From Bacteroidota bacterium (lineage in GTDB: Bacteria; Bacteroidota; Ignavibacteria; Kryptoniales; JAKASW01), in NCBI GenBank assembly GCA_021794075.1, contig JAJYRM010000010.1:1-57964 (forward strand): a DNA stretch of 57,964 nt, read 5' to 3'. How positions within the stretch are numbered: position 1 is the first letter of the stretch; the number at the start of each line of letters is the position of its first letter. The notes below the pieces were generated by a model. That model saw nothing but the letters and a program-made list of their open reading frames with translations. It was not told the origin of the DNA and did no database searches. This document shows, piece after piece, positions 8,697-17,994 of this stretch. Position numbers and translations under genes: made by a program.

Positions 8697-11075
8697 ATGA
8701 TTTTTTCCCGTTTGAGCAGGCGGATCGGACCAATCGCTTTACTCATCGGCTTGTTCTCGCTGCAAGCGAGGGCACAATCTAACCTGATACCCGTAAGAGG
8801 TCATGTCTATGATTACGCCACGGGGTCGCCGCTTTATGGGGTGAATGTTCTTATTGAAAAGTCATCGAACGGCACCGTAACGGATAGTCTCGGCAACTTC
8901 GTCGTTTATCTGAAACCGGGGATATACAAGGTTGGCTTTGACTACGTTGGGTACAAGGCGAAGTCGTTGGAAATCCACGTCGACCACGAAGTCAAACCAT
9001 CTGTGTTTGATGTCCCTCTTGTGCAGAGCGCCTACAGAGCTAATGAAGTTATCGTGAAGGCTGATCGCTTCACAACATCGCCAAGCATTTACATGGTGAA
9101 GGAGAAAGACCTAAAGTACGTGCCGAATTTATTTTCGGATGTACTGAGGAGCGTGACTATACTTCCCGGTGTCAGCTCGAACAATGAATTGACGAGCACC
9201 TATAATGTCAACGGACAAAATTTCAACGACAATCTCATTTACCTAGACGGGTTCGAGATTTACCAGCCGTATCTCGCGCAGAAGGGGATACAAGAGAGCG
9301 AGTCGGTTATAAACGAGCATATGGTGAGGGACTTTAAATTCTATAACGCCGCTTTCCCGGTTCAATACGGCGATAAGATGTCTTCCGTTCTCGAAGTCAA
9401 TTACAGAACCAATGAAGATTCTGCTCTCGGGGGGGAATTGAACGCGGGCCTACTGAATACCGGCATAACTCTCCATGACCGAATAGGAAGGCTAAACTGG
9501 ATAGCTGGCTTTCGTTATGCGTACCCGACTTCGTTTACCGGAGTACTACAGACGAAGGGAAGTTATGTCCCCCGGTACAGCGATTTTCAAATCTTCGGGT
9601 CGTACACTCTACCGAGTAAAATTCGGATGGATCTTCTATTCATAACGGCAAAAAACAGTTTCAATCTCACCCCGCAGGACTGGACGGGCAATTACCAATA
9701 TGGATCCTGGTACAACTTTCAGCAAATCTACCTCCAGTTCAACGGTGGGAATAACTACTCCTATAGCTCGAACCTTCTCGGCCTCAGATTGACATCTCCT
9801 CTCGGTTCGCATTCGAGTCTATCTACGTCGCTGGGCCTTTATTCGGACAGGGAAGCGTACAACGAGAATCTCACATCCAGCGTGTATTATGTTCCAGACG
9901 CGTACAATCCGCAGGTAATGAGTTTCCTCGAGTCGGGCTACAATTACGCGGACAATTCTCTTTTGATGAACCGAGTCGAGTTGAAGGCGGACTATGTTTC
10001 GAATTACGGAACTCACAAAACCATGGCCGGCATTTCCGTGAAGTCTTCAGGGATGAACAATACGCTTGATGAGCTGACTTCATACACCGGGTTGAGCGGT
10101 CCCCCTCAGTTGGCGGCGTCGAAACAGAATTTCGTTTTCAATTCCGTCTCTTCCTACTTGAGCGAGGAAGTCGAATTGACGCGCGACTTTACGGCGAATG
10201 TGGGAGTCAGGGCTCTGAAGGATTATTTCAACGATCAATTCCTCGTCTCACCCCGTGCGAGCGCGTTGTTTCAACCAAACGCGGAAAACTCGATAAGCGC
10301 CGGGTGGGGGTATTACTACCAGCCCCCTTCTTTCTACGAGACCAGAGACAAAAGTCCGGCTGTCGCGAGGAGTCTCAAGGCGCAAAGGGCCATCCACTAC
10401 GTCCTGAGATATCAGAACACTCTCCGCGATAACACGAACCTGATGGCGGAGGTGTTTTACGAAAAACTAAGCAGCTTGATACCATACTCTCTCACAAATC
10501 AGTTACAGCTGACGTACGGCGATTCGAACAACTACGAAGGGTATGCCTATGGTTTGGACCTTGAGTACGAAGGAAAGCTCGCCGAGGGCTTGGACACTTA
10601 CATCGGGTACGACTATCTGAACGCCCAGCAAAGAAATATCGCCCCGGGATCGGCGTATCAAAGGAGCCTTCTCGATCAGACCAATACGATACAAATATTC
10701 CTGCAGGACGCCATGAAGCAGTTGCGCAACTCGGAAGCACATGTGCGACTCCTTTTCGGTACCGGTTACCTGTACCATCCCATGACCGATGCGCCTGGAA
10801 CTTCTCCAACGAATAACCCACAGATGGTGACCGATTACAGTCAGGTACAGGCCTATCCATGGTACTACAGGGTAGATATGGGATTGACGTATAAGTTCGC
10901 GCTTGCCAGGGGGACCAACCTTATACTGACCGCAGACGTGTTCAACGTGTTCGATAATCGTAACGTCGTCTCGTATTCATGGTACTTCATACCTCAGGAA
11001 AGTCCTCAGCCCGTTCCCATACCTGACCTCCTTTCGACGCGGTACTTCAATATTGGAGCGCGCGTCGATTTCTGA
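8697..11075 (+). CDS. TonB-dependent outer-membrane receptor with carboxypeptidase-regulatory domain
   Basis: 792 residues. A signal peptide (IALLIGLFSLQARAQ) is followed by a carboxypeptidase-regulatory-like domain: VRGHVYDYATGSPLYGVNV, then TVTDSLGNFVV, then GYKAKSL. The plug domain starts near YVPNLFSDVLRSVTILPGV and includes YNVNGQNFNDNLIYLDGF. The rest is a beta-barrel with alternating aromatic strands ending in a terminal aromatic (NIGARVDF). It is expected to import a ligand across the outer membrane using TonB energy. AAGGAGA precedes the ATG closely. The GH18 and esterase-like genes downstream suggest a glycan ligand, but no SusD-like lipoprotein accompanies it. Confidence 0.85.
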   Translation: MIFSRLSRRIGPIALLIGLFSLQARAQSNLIPVRGHVYDYATGSPLYGVNVLIEKSSNGTVTDSLGNFVVYLKPGIYKVGFDYVGYKAKSLEIHVDHEVKPSVFDVPLVQSAYRANEVIVKADRFTTSPSIYMVKEKDLKYVPNLFSDVLRSVTILPGVSSNNELTSTYNVNGQNFNDNLIYLDGFEIYQPYLAQKGIQESESVINEHMVRDFKFYNAAFPVQYGDKMSSVLEVNYRTNEDSALGGELNAGLLNTGITLHDRIGRLNWIAGFRYAYPTSFTGVLQTKGSYVPRYSDFQIFGSYTLPSKIRMDLLFITAKNSFNLTPQDWTGNYQYGSWYNFQQIYLQFNGGNNYSYSSNLLGLRLTSPLGSHSSLSTSLGLYSDREAYNENLTSSVYYVPDAYNPQVMSFLESGYNYADNSLLMNRVELKADYVSNYGTHKTMAGISVKSSGMNNTLDELTSYTGLSGPPQLAASKQNFVFNSVSSYLSEEVELTRDFTANVGVRALKDYFNDQFLVSPRASALFQPNAENSISAGWGYYYQPPSFYETRDKSPAVARSLKAQRAIHYVLRYQNTLRDNTNLMAEVFYEKLSSLIPYSLTNQLQLTYGDSNNYEGYAYGLDLEYEGKLAEGLDTYIGYDYLNAQQRNIAPGSAYQRSLLDQTNTIQIFLQDAMKQLRNSEAHVRLLFGTGYLYHPMTDAPGTSPTNNPQMVTDYSQVQAYPWYYRVDMGLTYKFALARGTNLILTADVFNVFDNRNVVSYSWYFIPQESPQPVPIPDLLSTRYFNIGARVDF

Positions 11076-11207
11076 CGACGGCATTTAAGAGGGGACTGCG
11101 TGTGGGCCGGACAGCCGCAATTCATTGCTCCCTTCGCCGCAACTTCTTGTGAAAGCGCCTCCCGCGTGATAGATTGTTGTCAACTTAATAATCAATCTGG
11201 AGTTGTC

Positions 11208-12344
11208 ATGCGGAGCGTTATTGCGGTGTCTCTATTGAGTGTCTTCCTCGCGTCGTGCGCGAGTACACCGGAGTTGACAGGGAAAGCTGAGTCAAAGGAA
11301 TGCATTGTGGGCTACCTGTTTCAGGGTGACAGCCTCGTCAATCCTGATTCACTCCACCTCGGAATGGTTACTGACCTGATGTACGCGTTCGCTAACATCA
11401 AGGGAGACACCATCACAGAAGGTTTCAAGAACGACGCCGAGAATTTCAGGATACTAGATGACGCCAGACGAAAGTACCCGAACCTCAAGATCCTCATTTC
11501 AGTCGGCGGCTGGGAGTGGTCCGGAGGGTTTTCAAATATGTGTCTGACGAGCGAAAGCAGGGGGAAGTTTATCGGAAGCGCCGTCAGGTTCATTCAGAAG
11601 TACAACCTGGATGGCATCGATATCGATTGGGAATATCCCGGTTTGCCCGGGGCGGGTAACGTCCATCGGCCAGAAGACAGGCGGAATTTCACGGACTTAC
11701 TCGGAGAGTTGCGAATGGCGCTCGACTCGCTAGGTATGAAAAACGGCCGGCATTATCTCATTACTATTGCGGCGGGCGCGTTTGAAAATTACCTGAAACA
11801 TACAGACCTGGCTGAGGATGTGCACTATCTGGATTTCATTAACCTCATGACCTATGAGATGAGTTCGCCTGCCGGCGACTCGCTCACCGGGCACAACGCG
11901 CCTCTCTTTGCTAACCCTCGCGACCCGCGTTCCAATTCCGACGATAAAGCTGTGGAGGAGTTCATCGCCGCCGGGGTTCCTCCTTCGAAGATCGTGCTCG
12001 GAGTCCCTTTCTATGGTCATGCCTGGCATGTCGACTCGACCGCATTCAACGGTTTGTACGAGCCCGGCGGGCCGACCCGAAACCCAATCAACGCGTCTTA
12101 CAATAATCTGGTTAGCAATTACATAAACAAGAACGGCTATGTCCGCTACTGGGACTCGACTTCCTGCGTGCCGTACCTTTTTAACAAGAGCGACAGCATC
12201 TTCATTTCCTATGATGATCCGCAATCCCTTCGCGACAAATGTCTGTTTCTTCAGGCCCGCGGGCTCAGAGGGGTAATGTTCTGGTCTTTCAAGTCGGACT
12301 ATAGATCGACTTTGCTGCGTGCACTCCATGATGAGCTGAAGTGA
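11208..12344 (+). CDS. GH18-family glycoside hydrolase lipoprotein (chitinase-like)
   Basis: About 378 residues from ATG 11208. The frame is open back to GTG 11100, but only the 11208 start gives a signal peptide with a lipobox (VFLASC, cysteine at about residue 17), and TGGAG lies upstream. The GH18 active-site strand is DGIDIDWEYPG (D-x-x-D-x-D-x-E), with E142 as the predicted acid in substrate-assisted catalysis. ILISVGGWEW is the second conserved GH18 strand, and FINLMTYEM and GVMFWSFKSD mark the last ones. Expected to act on chitin or other beta-1,4-GlcNAc-containing glycans while anchored to a membrane. It follows the TonB receptor and may share its transcript. Confidence 0.88.
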   Translation: MRSVIAVSLLSVFLASCASTPELTGKAESKECIVGYLFQGDSLVNPDSLHLGMVTDLMYAFANIKGDTITEGFKNDAENFRILDDARRKYPNLKILISVGGWEWSGGFSNMCLTSESRGKFIGSAVRFIQKYNLDGIDIDWEYPGLPGAGNVHRPEDRRNFTDLLGELRMALDSLGMKNGRHYLITIAAGAFENYLKHTDLAEDVHYLDFINLMTYEMSSPAGDSLTGHNAPLFANPRDPRSNSDDKAVEEFIAAGVPPSKIVLGVPFYGHAWHVDSTAFNGLYEPGGPTRNPINASYNNLVSNYINKNGYVRYWDSTSCVPYLFNKSDSIFISYDDPQSLRDKCLFLQARGLRGVMFWSFKSDYRSTLLRALHDELK

Positions 12345-12638
12345 AAGCGTCCGCCTCCATTCAGGAATCGCGGGGGGTAGAAACAAAACAGTAGAAGGCA
12401 CGGAGATATTTGTAATTGTAGAATGCCCAGAAAGTGATTCTGTGCTCGCCGCGTAAACCGCCTTTACCACAAGCTTGCTCAGGAAATGAGAAGTCGGCTG
12501 TCTCTTTCCATGTCGTTGACTTCTTAAGGCCGGACCGATTAATCATGTTAAAATTGCTAATGCCCGTCGTCTTAGCTAATTTTACACTACCGCGGCGGAT
12601 GGGGCGTGCTGGCGCGAACGACGGAGTTTAAAGAAAAT

Positions 12639-14723
12639 ATGGATAAGAGCCGTATGAGAAAGAATTACCAGTCGCCCTGTGTGGGAACCACAGCGGGAGT
12701 TTTACTATCCATCCTTTTGTTATTCTCAGTGTCAGGAGCCAAGGCGGCCCCTAAAAGCGTCCTTGTTATGCCGTCCCTCTTCTCCGATAACATGGTACTC
12801 CAGCAAAAGTCCGTAGTACCCGTGTGGGGTAAAGGCGAGCCTGGTCAAAAGATATATGTAGCAGGGAGCTGGGGGGCGGAAGCCAAGACTGCGGTTCGCT
12901 TGGACAGCTCATGGGAGGTGCGCCTCCGGACTGTGAAAGCCGGCGGGCCCTATGTCCTGAACGTTACCGCAGGCGATTCCACGATAAGGTATACGAATGT
13001 GATGCTCGGCGAGGTTTGGGTTTGCTCGGGGCAGTCCAACATGCAGATGCCGCTGGCGGGTTGGCCCCCATTATTTCCCCTGAACAATGCCTCGGAAGAA
13101 ATCAGGAAGGCTGAATACCCCGACATCAGACTTTTCACAGCTTCCCCGAAATACGCTGTCACTCCGCAATCCGATTGCTCAGGTTCCTGGACGGAATGTA
13201 CTCCGAAAACCGCGGCTGAATTCAGCGCGGTCGGATATTTTTTCGGTAGAAAGCTCTACAGCGAGTTGCATGTCCCTATCGGACTGATATGGTCCGTGTG
13301 GGGAGGTACGGAAATACAACCGTGGATCGGCGCGAAGTACCTGTCGAGGATGGCGTCGTACAAAGACAAAGTTGAAACGATCGAGAACTCCAGCGGATTG
13401 ATATCGGCGCGAATGAAATGGATATACTCTCATCCGGTAGTTGACGTGGCCTCGAAAGCTCCACAGGAGAGGTGGAAAGGGCTTGACTTCGACGACATCC
13501 GTTGTCCGGAGGTAAATTACAATGATTCGCTCTGGAGGAGCGTGAAGCTTCCGGATTACTGGATCTACAATTACGAAAATCGCGACGGCCGTTTCATCGG
13601 CGCCGTCTGGTTCAGGAAAAAGGTAAACATACCGAAGAGCTGGCTGGACTCAACACTCGTGTTGGATCTCGGGCCGATTGGCGGAATGGATGAGACATGG
13701 GTCAATGGAACAAAAGTCGGCGGGATACTTGAGCGGGGTTACGATGCGTCCCCAAGAGTTTACGATATCCCTGGAAGTGTCGTGGATGATACGATATTAA
13801 CTGTCGCGATCAGGGTGCCTCTCATAAGTTCATGGGGAGGAATTTGGGGTAATAACGTGCCGATGGAGGTGCATCCTCAATTCGACTCCACACAAACCGT
13901 CTCTCTGTCTGGCGCATGGAAGTTCATGCCAGTCGCTCAGTATTTGCACGGGAAATATTATGTCTTCAGTCCCGACGGGGAGATATATTCCCGTCCGAAA
14001 CTTCCTTTTGCATACAGCGAGAACACTCCCACGGTTCTCTACAATGGCATGATAGCGCCATTGATTCCATACCGCATCAGGGGAGTCATATGGTATCAGG
14101 GGGAGTCGAATACAAACGAACCTTACGATTACAAGAATTTGTTTCCTCTCATGATTAAAGATTGGAGAGCCGCATGGGGAGAAGGTGACTTCCCATTTTA
14201 CTGGGTGCAGATAGCCCCTTATCACTATGGCAAAGAGGCTAACTCTGAGGTGATACGAAACGCGCAGCGCGAGACGCTTTCGTTGCCTCACACCGGGATG
14301 GCGGTGACGCTTGACATCGGCACTCCGGGACGAATTCATCCGCCCGATAAACAGGACGTGGGGTTGCGCTTGGCGCTCTGGGCGTTGGCGAAACAGTATG
14401 GAGAAAATGTAGTCTATTCCGGTCCACTTTACCGCTCGATGAAAGTCCGTGGAGACAAGGTGATGGTCTCTTTCAGTCATGCGAGCGGAGGACTTGTCTT
14501 CAAGCCACTCGATGGAGATTCTAACTTCATCATCGCGGGGAAAGATAGTGTTTTCGTCGTTGGTAAAGTGAAAGTCGAGGGGAGAACACTTGTAGTCTAC
14601 AGTCCGCGTGTGAAGCATCCTATCGCGGTGAGGTACGCCTGGGGAAACGCTCAAGAGGCCACGCTATTCAACAAAGCGGGTCTCCCGGCTTCGACATTTA
14701 AAACAGACCATTGGCGTAGATAA
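12639..14723 (+). CDS. Secreted sialate O-acetylesterase-like (SGNH) protein with inserted jelly-roll domain
   Basis: About 694 residues from ATG 12639 (ACGGAG upstream). ATG 12654 is also possible, and both keep the signal peptide (VLLSILLLFSVSGAKAA). SGNH-type motifs are present: EVWVCSGQSNMQMPL with the catalytic serine in G-Q-S-N-M, VIWYQGESN, and a C-terminal RIHPPDKQDVG supplying the Asp/His pair. Between the first and second blocks lies a ~190-residue galactose-binding-like insertion (AVWFRKKVNIPKSW, then LDLGPIGGMDETWVNGTKVG). This is the usual layout of the SIAE family in glycan-degrading Bacteroidota. It would remove O-acetyl groups from glycans. The true substrate could be an acetylated plant polysaccharide rather than sialic acid. 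Confidence 0.87.
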   Translation: MDKSRMRKNYQSPCVGTTAGVLLSILLLFSVSGAKAAPKSVLVMPSLFSDNMVLQQKSVVPVWGKGEPGQKIYVAGSWGAEAKTAVRLDSSWEVRLRTVKAGGPYVLNVTAGDSTIRYTNVMLGEVWVCSGQSNMQMPLAGWPPLFPLNNASEEIRKAEYPDIRLFTASPKYAVTPQSDCSGSWTECTPKTAAEFSAVGYFFGRKLYSELHVPIGLIWSVWGGTEIQPWIGAKYLSRMASYKDKVETIENSSGLISARMKWIYSHPVVDVASKAPQERWKGLDFDDIRCPEVNYNDSLWRSVKLPDYWIYNYENRDGRFIGAVWFRKKVNIPKSWLDSTLVLDLGPIGGMDETWVNGTKVGGILERGYDASPRVYDIPGSVVDDTILTVAIRVPLISSWGGIWGNNVPMEVHPQFDSTQTVSLSGAWKFMPVAQYLHGKYYVFSPDGEIYSRPKLPFAYSENTPTVLYNGMIAPLIPYRIRGVIWYQGESNTNEPYDYKNLFPLMIKDWRAAWGEGDFPFYWVQIAPYHYGKEANSEVIRNAQRETLSLPHTGMAVTLDIGTPGRIHPPDKQDVGLRLALWALAKQYGENVVYSGPLYRSMKVRGDKVMVSFSHASGGLVFKPLDGDSNFIIAGKDSVFVVGKVKVEGRTLVVYSPRVKHPIAVRYAWGNAQEATLFNKAGLPASTFKTDHWRR

Positions 14724-15290
14724 AGTCATAATCGGGATGTTCTGAAGAACTGAATGCCCATTTGATGAACGCAAAATCTGCCCCAAAAGAACGGCCGGTA
14801 GCGGCTTTTCTCCTTTTCTCTTTCGCTTGAGCATAATGGCCTCCTCGATTAGTGATCTCTATGAAGTGCCGAGGCAAATACCGGCCAAAATGTAGGGAAC
14901 TGACTCCTGTACTGCTACATCCTTGAAGGTCGAAAGACTTCATCACCTGCCGGTGGGTGTAGCGCGGCTTTCTATGCCTGGAGGAAAGAAGATGCTGTTG
15001 AGTCAAAAAAAGGTTGCTGATTCTTGATTTGGGGCTTGACAAGAAGTGTGTTGTATTTTATCTTTGTATACAAGGTATACATGGTATACGCATGGGCTGA
15101 AGGGTTGGATTAAGGATGCTCACTACTGTGGCGAATGTGGAAGTAAATCTTGGCGCGACTGAGGGAGAACCGGACGAAAACACAGGAGATATCCGGAAAA
15201 AATTTGTCGACTTATTTTGAAATGCTGCTGGCTGCGTATCTAGATCAAGATTCATAATAGATTCAATTGAAAAAGTAACAGGAGGGTAAA
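14724..15290. other. 567-base spacer ahead of the pectin-region genes
   Basis: No ORF here looks coding. It contains a sigma-70-like promoter with a triple GTATAC element (15036-15089, listed separately). An untranslated leader of about 220 bases then runs to the AGGAGG ribosome-binding site of the gene at 15291. Confidence 0.6.
15036..15089 (+). promoter_or_regulatory. Sigma-70-like promoter with three 9-base-phased GTATAC operator-like repeats
   Basis: TTGACA at 15036-15041 and TATCTT at 15059-15064 are separated by exactly 17 bases. Immediately downstream, GTATAC occurs at 15066, 15075 and 15084, one copy every 9 bases, so the expected transcription start near 15071 is covered. Each GTATAC is itself a palindrome. 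A repressor bound here would block initiation. The only transcription factor encoded in this gene group is the GntR-LacI protein at 22471, a natural candidate. Confidence 0.5.
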
Positions 15291-17891
15291 ATGAAAAGAA
15301 GACTACTAGTCGTTATGTTTGCGGCGACAGCGTTTCTATTCTCTTCCCGGTTCTCATACGCCCAGGAACCGACACCTGTGGTCGGTGACTACGGATCCGT
15401 GGCCTCCGGGAATTGGAGTTCCTTGTCCACATGGAAGCAGTGGGATGGCACTGGCTGGAATACCACGCCGACAGGTGGTCCGGGCTCGAGTAAGCAGGTC
15501 TTCATTTTGACGGGCACGTCAGTGACGTACGACGTCTCTTCACAAAACTGTAAGAATCTTATCGTCGAGTCTGGAGCGACTTTCAAAACGGACAGCACAC
15601 TTCCGTGCCCGCCGAGCTCGCTCATGCCGTTAAAAGTAAACGGTCCCATAGTTTGGGTTGACGGAAACTTGGGAAGTGGTCCGAAGGACGCATTAGTTTT
15701 GGAGACAAAATACGGTACTGGCGCGATTACGCTGGAGGGAAATGGGATTGTGAACCTGGCTCAGGTCAGACCCAACTCCGGTCAGAGTGGTACTTTGGAG
15801 TTTGTGTTTGCAATGAATGCTAATATCAACTACGCTGGAATTGACAGCACAGGGGGAGCGGGCATATACACGCAGAGGGGAAGCCAGACAAGCTCGACGA
15901 TCACGATAAACGCGGGAGATACTGTGAACTTCGCGGCGAACAGTAACTTCATGATTAACGCAACCGCGGGTCTTAACGGTACGATGAACACTACTCTCAA
16001 CGTCAACGGCGTTTTGAATGATTCCGGTACGGTTGTTCTCGCGGACAGCGAAGCGGCCACTGCAGCACTTAACATTGGCGGCACAGGCAAGCTGATAATC
16101 CGCGGAAGCAGTCTGGTGGACAGTCTAAATGGCGCGAACATCGCGACCATCACTGTAGATGGAGTTTACGAGCACGCGATGAATGGCGGGAAGCTTCCCA
16201 CTGCCAAATGGAACACTGGATCGACCTGTCTGGTGACTGGCTCAACCACTCTGGGGCCGACGAATGCCAATCAGAATTTCTACAATCTAACCGTGGATTG
16301 TCCCTCTCTGATGTTGCCGTCTTATCCATGTCACTTCGACATGTCAAGCAACACCATAGCCGGAAATCTGAGATTCGTTGACACGGACAGCAGCTACTTT
16401 GCTCTCACAGGATACGAAGTGCAGGGTAGTCCGAAGACTATAACGGTCAATGGTAACTTCGAAATTGACAGTACGAACGCTTTGGTTGCAGTCGATGATT
16501 ACGGCAGTACGCATCCGATCGAAACCGTGAAGCTCATCGTTCATGGGAACGTCTCGGTAAAGGGGTCGCTAGGTCTTACTGTAGGAAGCGCTCGTAATCT
16601 AATAGATTTGGTCATTCATGGTAACTTAAATCTTCAGAGCGGTGCCGCGTTTTATTCACATTCAAAGACACAGGATTCGTTGTTCTTCGCGGGAACGGGA
16701 GCCCAGACGTACACTGCAGGTGCCTTGTCGAACGGTAATTGGATAAACACTCTCGTTCAGAGCGGGAGCATTCTGGATATGGGCAGCAGCGCTTTTCAAG
16801 GAAGCAGCAGCTCGTTTACGGTGGAAGCGGGTGGAACTCTTAAGACGGCAGATACACTTGGCTTGGATGGAAATATAAGGGCTGGAGCCGGAAAGAGCCT
16901 AAGCAATGCGGCCTCTTTCGAGTACAATGGCGCCGCGCCTCAGGTCACAGGATCGCTTCTGCCGGATACCATATCGAGTTTGACGATCAATAATGCTTCG
17001 GGTGTTCTTCTCAGTCATTCTGTAGAGGCAACTGGCGCCCTTGCAATGACCAATGGAGTTCTGCTTCTTGACACGAACAGCGTCGTGGCGAAGTCCGTGA
17101 CGGGCGGATCGTCAGCCAGCTACCTTTCCACCGATTCGGCGCTTGCCACGCTTACTATTCCGTCCGTGGGCCAAACTCAGGTAATATTCCCGATTGGCAC
17201 TTCTTCCGGCTATGCGCCGGTTTGGGTTACAAGTCCCACTACTCCGGACGGCTTCACCGTCTCAGTGAAACCTGACACGAACCGGACTACTAATGGGTTG
17301 GGAAGAGTCAACGTAAAGTGGGACATTGTCAAATCTCATTATTCCGGCTCCACATTTGATCTTCAATTCGGATGGATGGCGTCGGAAGAAGATTCTGTCT
17401 TCGCTCACAACCGATCGAGCTACGCGACGATATATCTCGTGACCGACACGTCTGTCACAGAGCAAGGCACTGGCGCTTATGCCACGCAATTTACGAGCCA
17501 ACCTTACACCGTGTCCCGCTCAGGAATCACAGCGGAAATCAATAGCGGTACAAGCTCCTACGGATCTACGTTTGTGGTTGGTCATTTCACTACTACCGCC
17601 ATACAAGAACAGCAGGGTGTCCCTGCCGTATTCAAGTTGTCGCAAAACTATCCTAATCCATTCAATCCGACAACGCGAATAGAATTCTCTGTCGCGAAAA
17701 AAGGGCAGACATCGCTGATAGTTTATAACATACTTGGGCAGGAAGTTGTTACATTATTTTCGGCCGATGCGCAGCCGGGCAGGATGTACGGCGTTACATT
17801 CAACGGGGGCGAGTTCGCGTCGGGAGTCTACTTCAGCGTCCTCCAGAACAATGGGCAGCGTCAGATACAGAAGATGGTTTTGATGAAGTAG
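15291..17891 (+). CDS. Large secreted T9SS protein with G8-like N-terminus
   Basis: 866 residues with a signal peptide (VVMFAATAFLFSSRFSYAQ). The N-terminus GNWSSLSTWKQWDG ... VFILTGTSVTYD resembles the G8-type opening common in extracellular FCB proteins. A long stretch of beta-rich repeats (N-x-T-V-N-G-x-L, G-T-L-x-x-A/S) follows, probably a right-handed beta-helix. The last ~85 residues are a T9SS sorting domain (LSQNYPNPFNPTTRIEFSV, then LGQEVVTL, then FASGVYFSVLQ). No catalytic residues recognised. It is led by AGGAGG, has its own promoter and operator-like region and is closed by a strong terminator, so it may be a single-gene transcript. Confidence 0.8.
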   Translation: MKRRLLVVMFAATAFLFSSRFSYAQEPTPVVGDYGSVASGNWSSLSTWKQWDGTGWNTTPTGGPGSSKQVFILTGTSVTYDVSSQNCKNLIVESGATFKTDSTLPCPPSSLMPLKVNGPIVWVDGNLGSGPKDALVLETKYGTGAITLEGNGIVNLAQVRPNSGQSGTLEFVFAMNANINYAGIDSTGGAGIYTQRGSQTSSTITINAGDTVNFAANSNFMINATAGLNGTMNTTLNVNGVLNDSGTVVLADSEAATAALNIGGTGKLIIRGSSLVDSLNGANIATITVDGVYEHAMNGGKLPTAKWNTGSTCLVTGSTTLGPTNANQNFYNLTVDCPSLMLPSYPCHFDMSSNTIAGNLRFVDTDSSYFALTGYEVQGSPKTITVNGNFEIDSTNALVAVDDYGSTHPIETVKLIVHGNVSVKGSLGLTVGSARNLIDLVIHGNLNLQSGAAFYSHSKTQDSLFFAGTGAQTYTAGALSNGNWINTLVQSGSILDMGSSAFQGSSSSFTVEAGGTLKTADTLGLDGNIRAGAGKSLSNAASFEYNGAAPQVTGSLLPDTISSLTINNASGVLLSHSVEATGALAMTNGVLLLDTNSVVAKSVTGGSSASYLSTDSALATLTIPSVGQTQVIFPIGTSSGYAPVWVTSPTTPDGFTVSVKPDTNRTTNGLGRVNVKWDIVKSHYSGSTFDLQFGWMASEEDSVFAHNRSSYATIYLVTDTSVTEQGTGAYATQFTSQPYTVSRSGITAEINSGTSSYGSTFVVGHFTTTAIQEQQGVPAVFKLSQNYPNPFNPTTRIEFSVAKKGQTSLIVYNILGQEVVTLFSADAQPGRMYGVTFNGGEFASGVYFSVLQNNGQRQIQKMVLMK

Positions 17892-17906
17892 GTCGATTCC
17901 TCCTCA

Positions 17907-17938
17907 CAGAGGGCGGGGAGCTCCTTGCCCGCCCTCTG
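17907..17938 (+). terminator. Strong hairpin terminator after the T9SS gene
   Basis: CAGAGGGCGGG (17907-17917) and CCCGCCCTCTG (17928-17938) are perfectly complementary over 11 bases with a 10-base loop. The following sequence (CTTATAAGATCTCAAGTTTTAT) has only a scattered T-tract, so it may act as a weak terminator or RNA-stabilising hairpin. Confidence 0.65.
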
Positions 17939-17994
17939 CTTATAAGATCTCAAGTTTTATACGCACAATTGTCATTGATGGGAAAAAGAATCGT

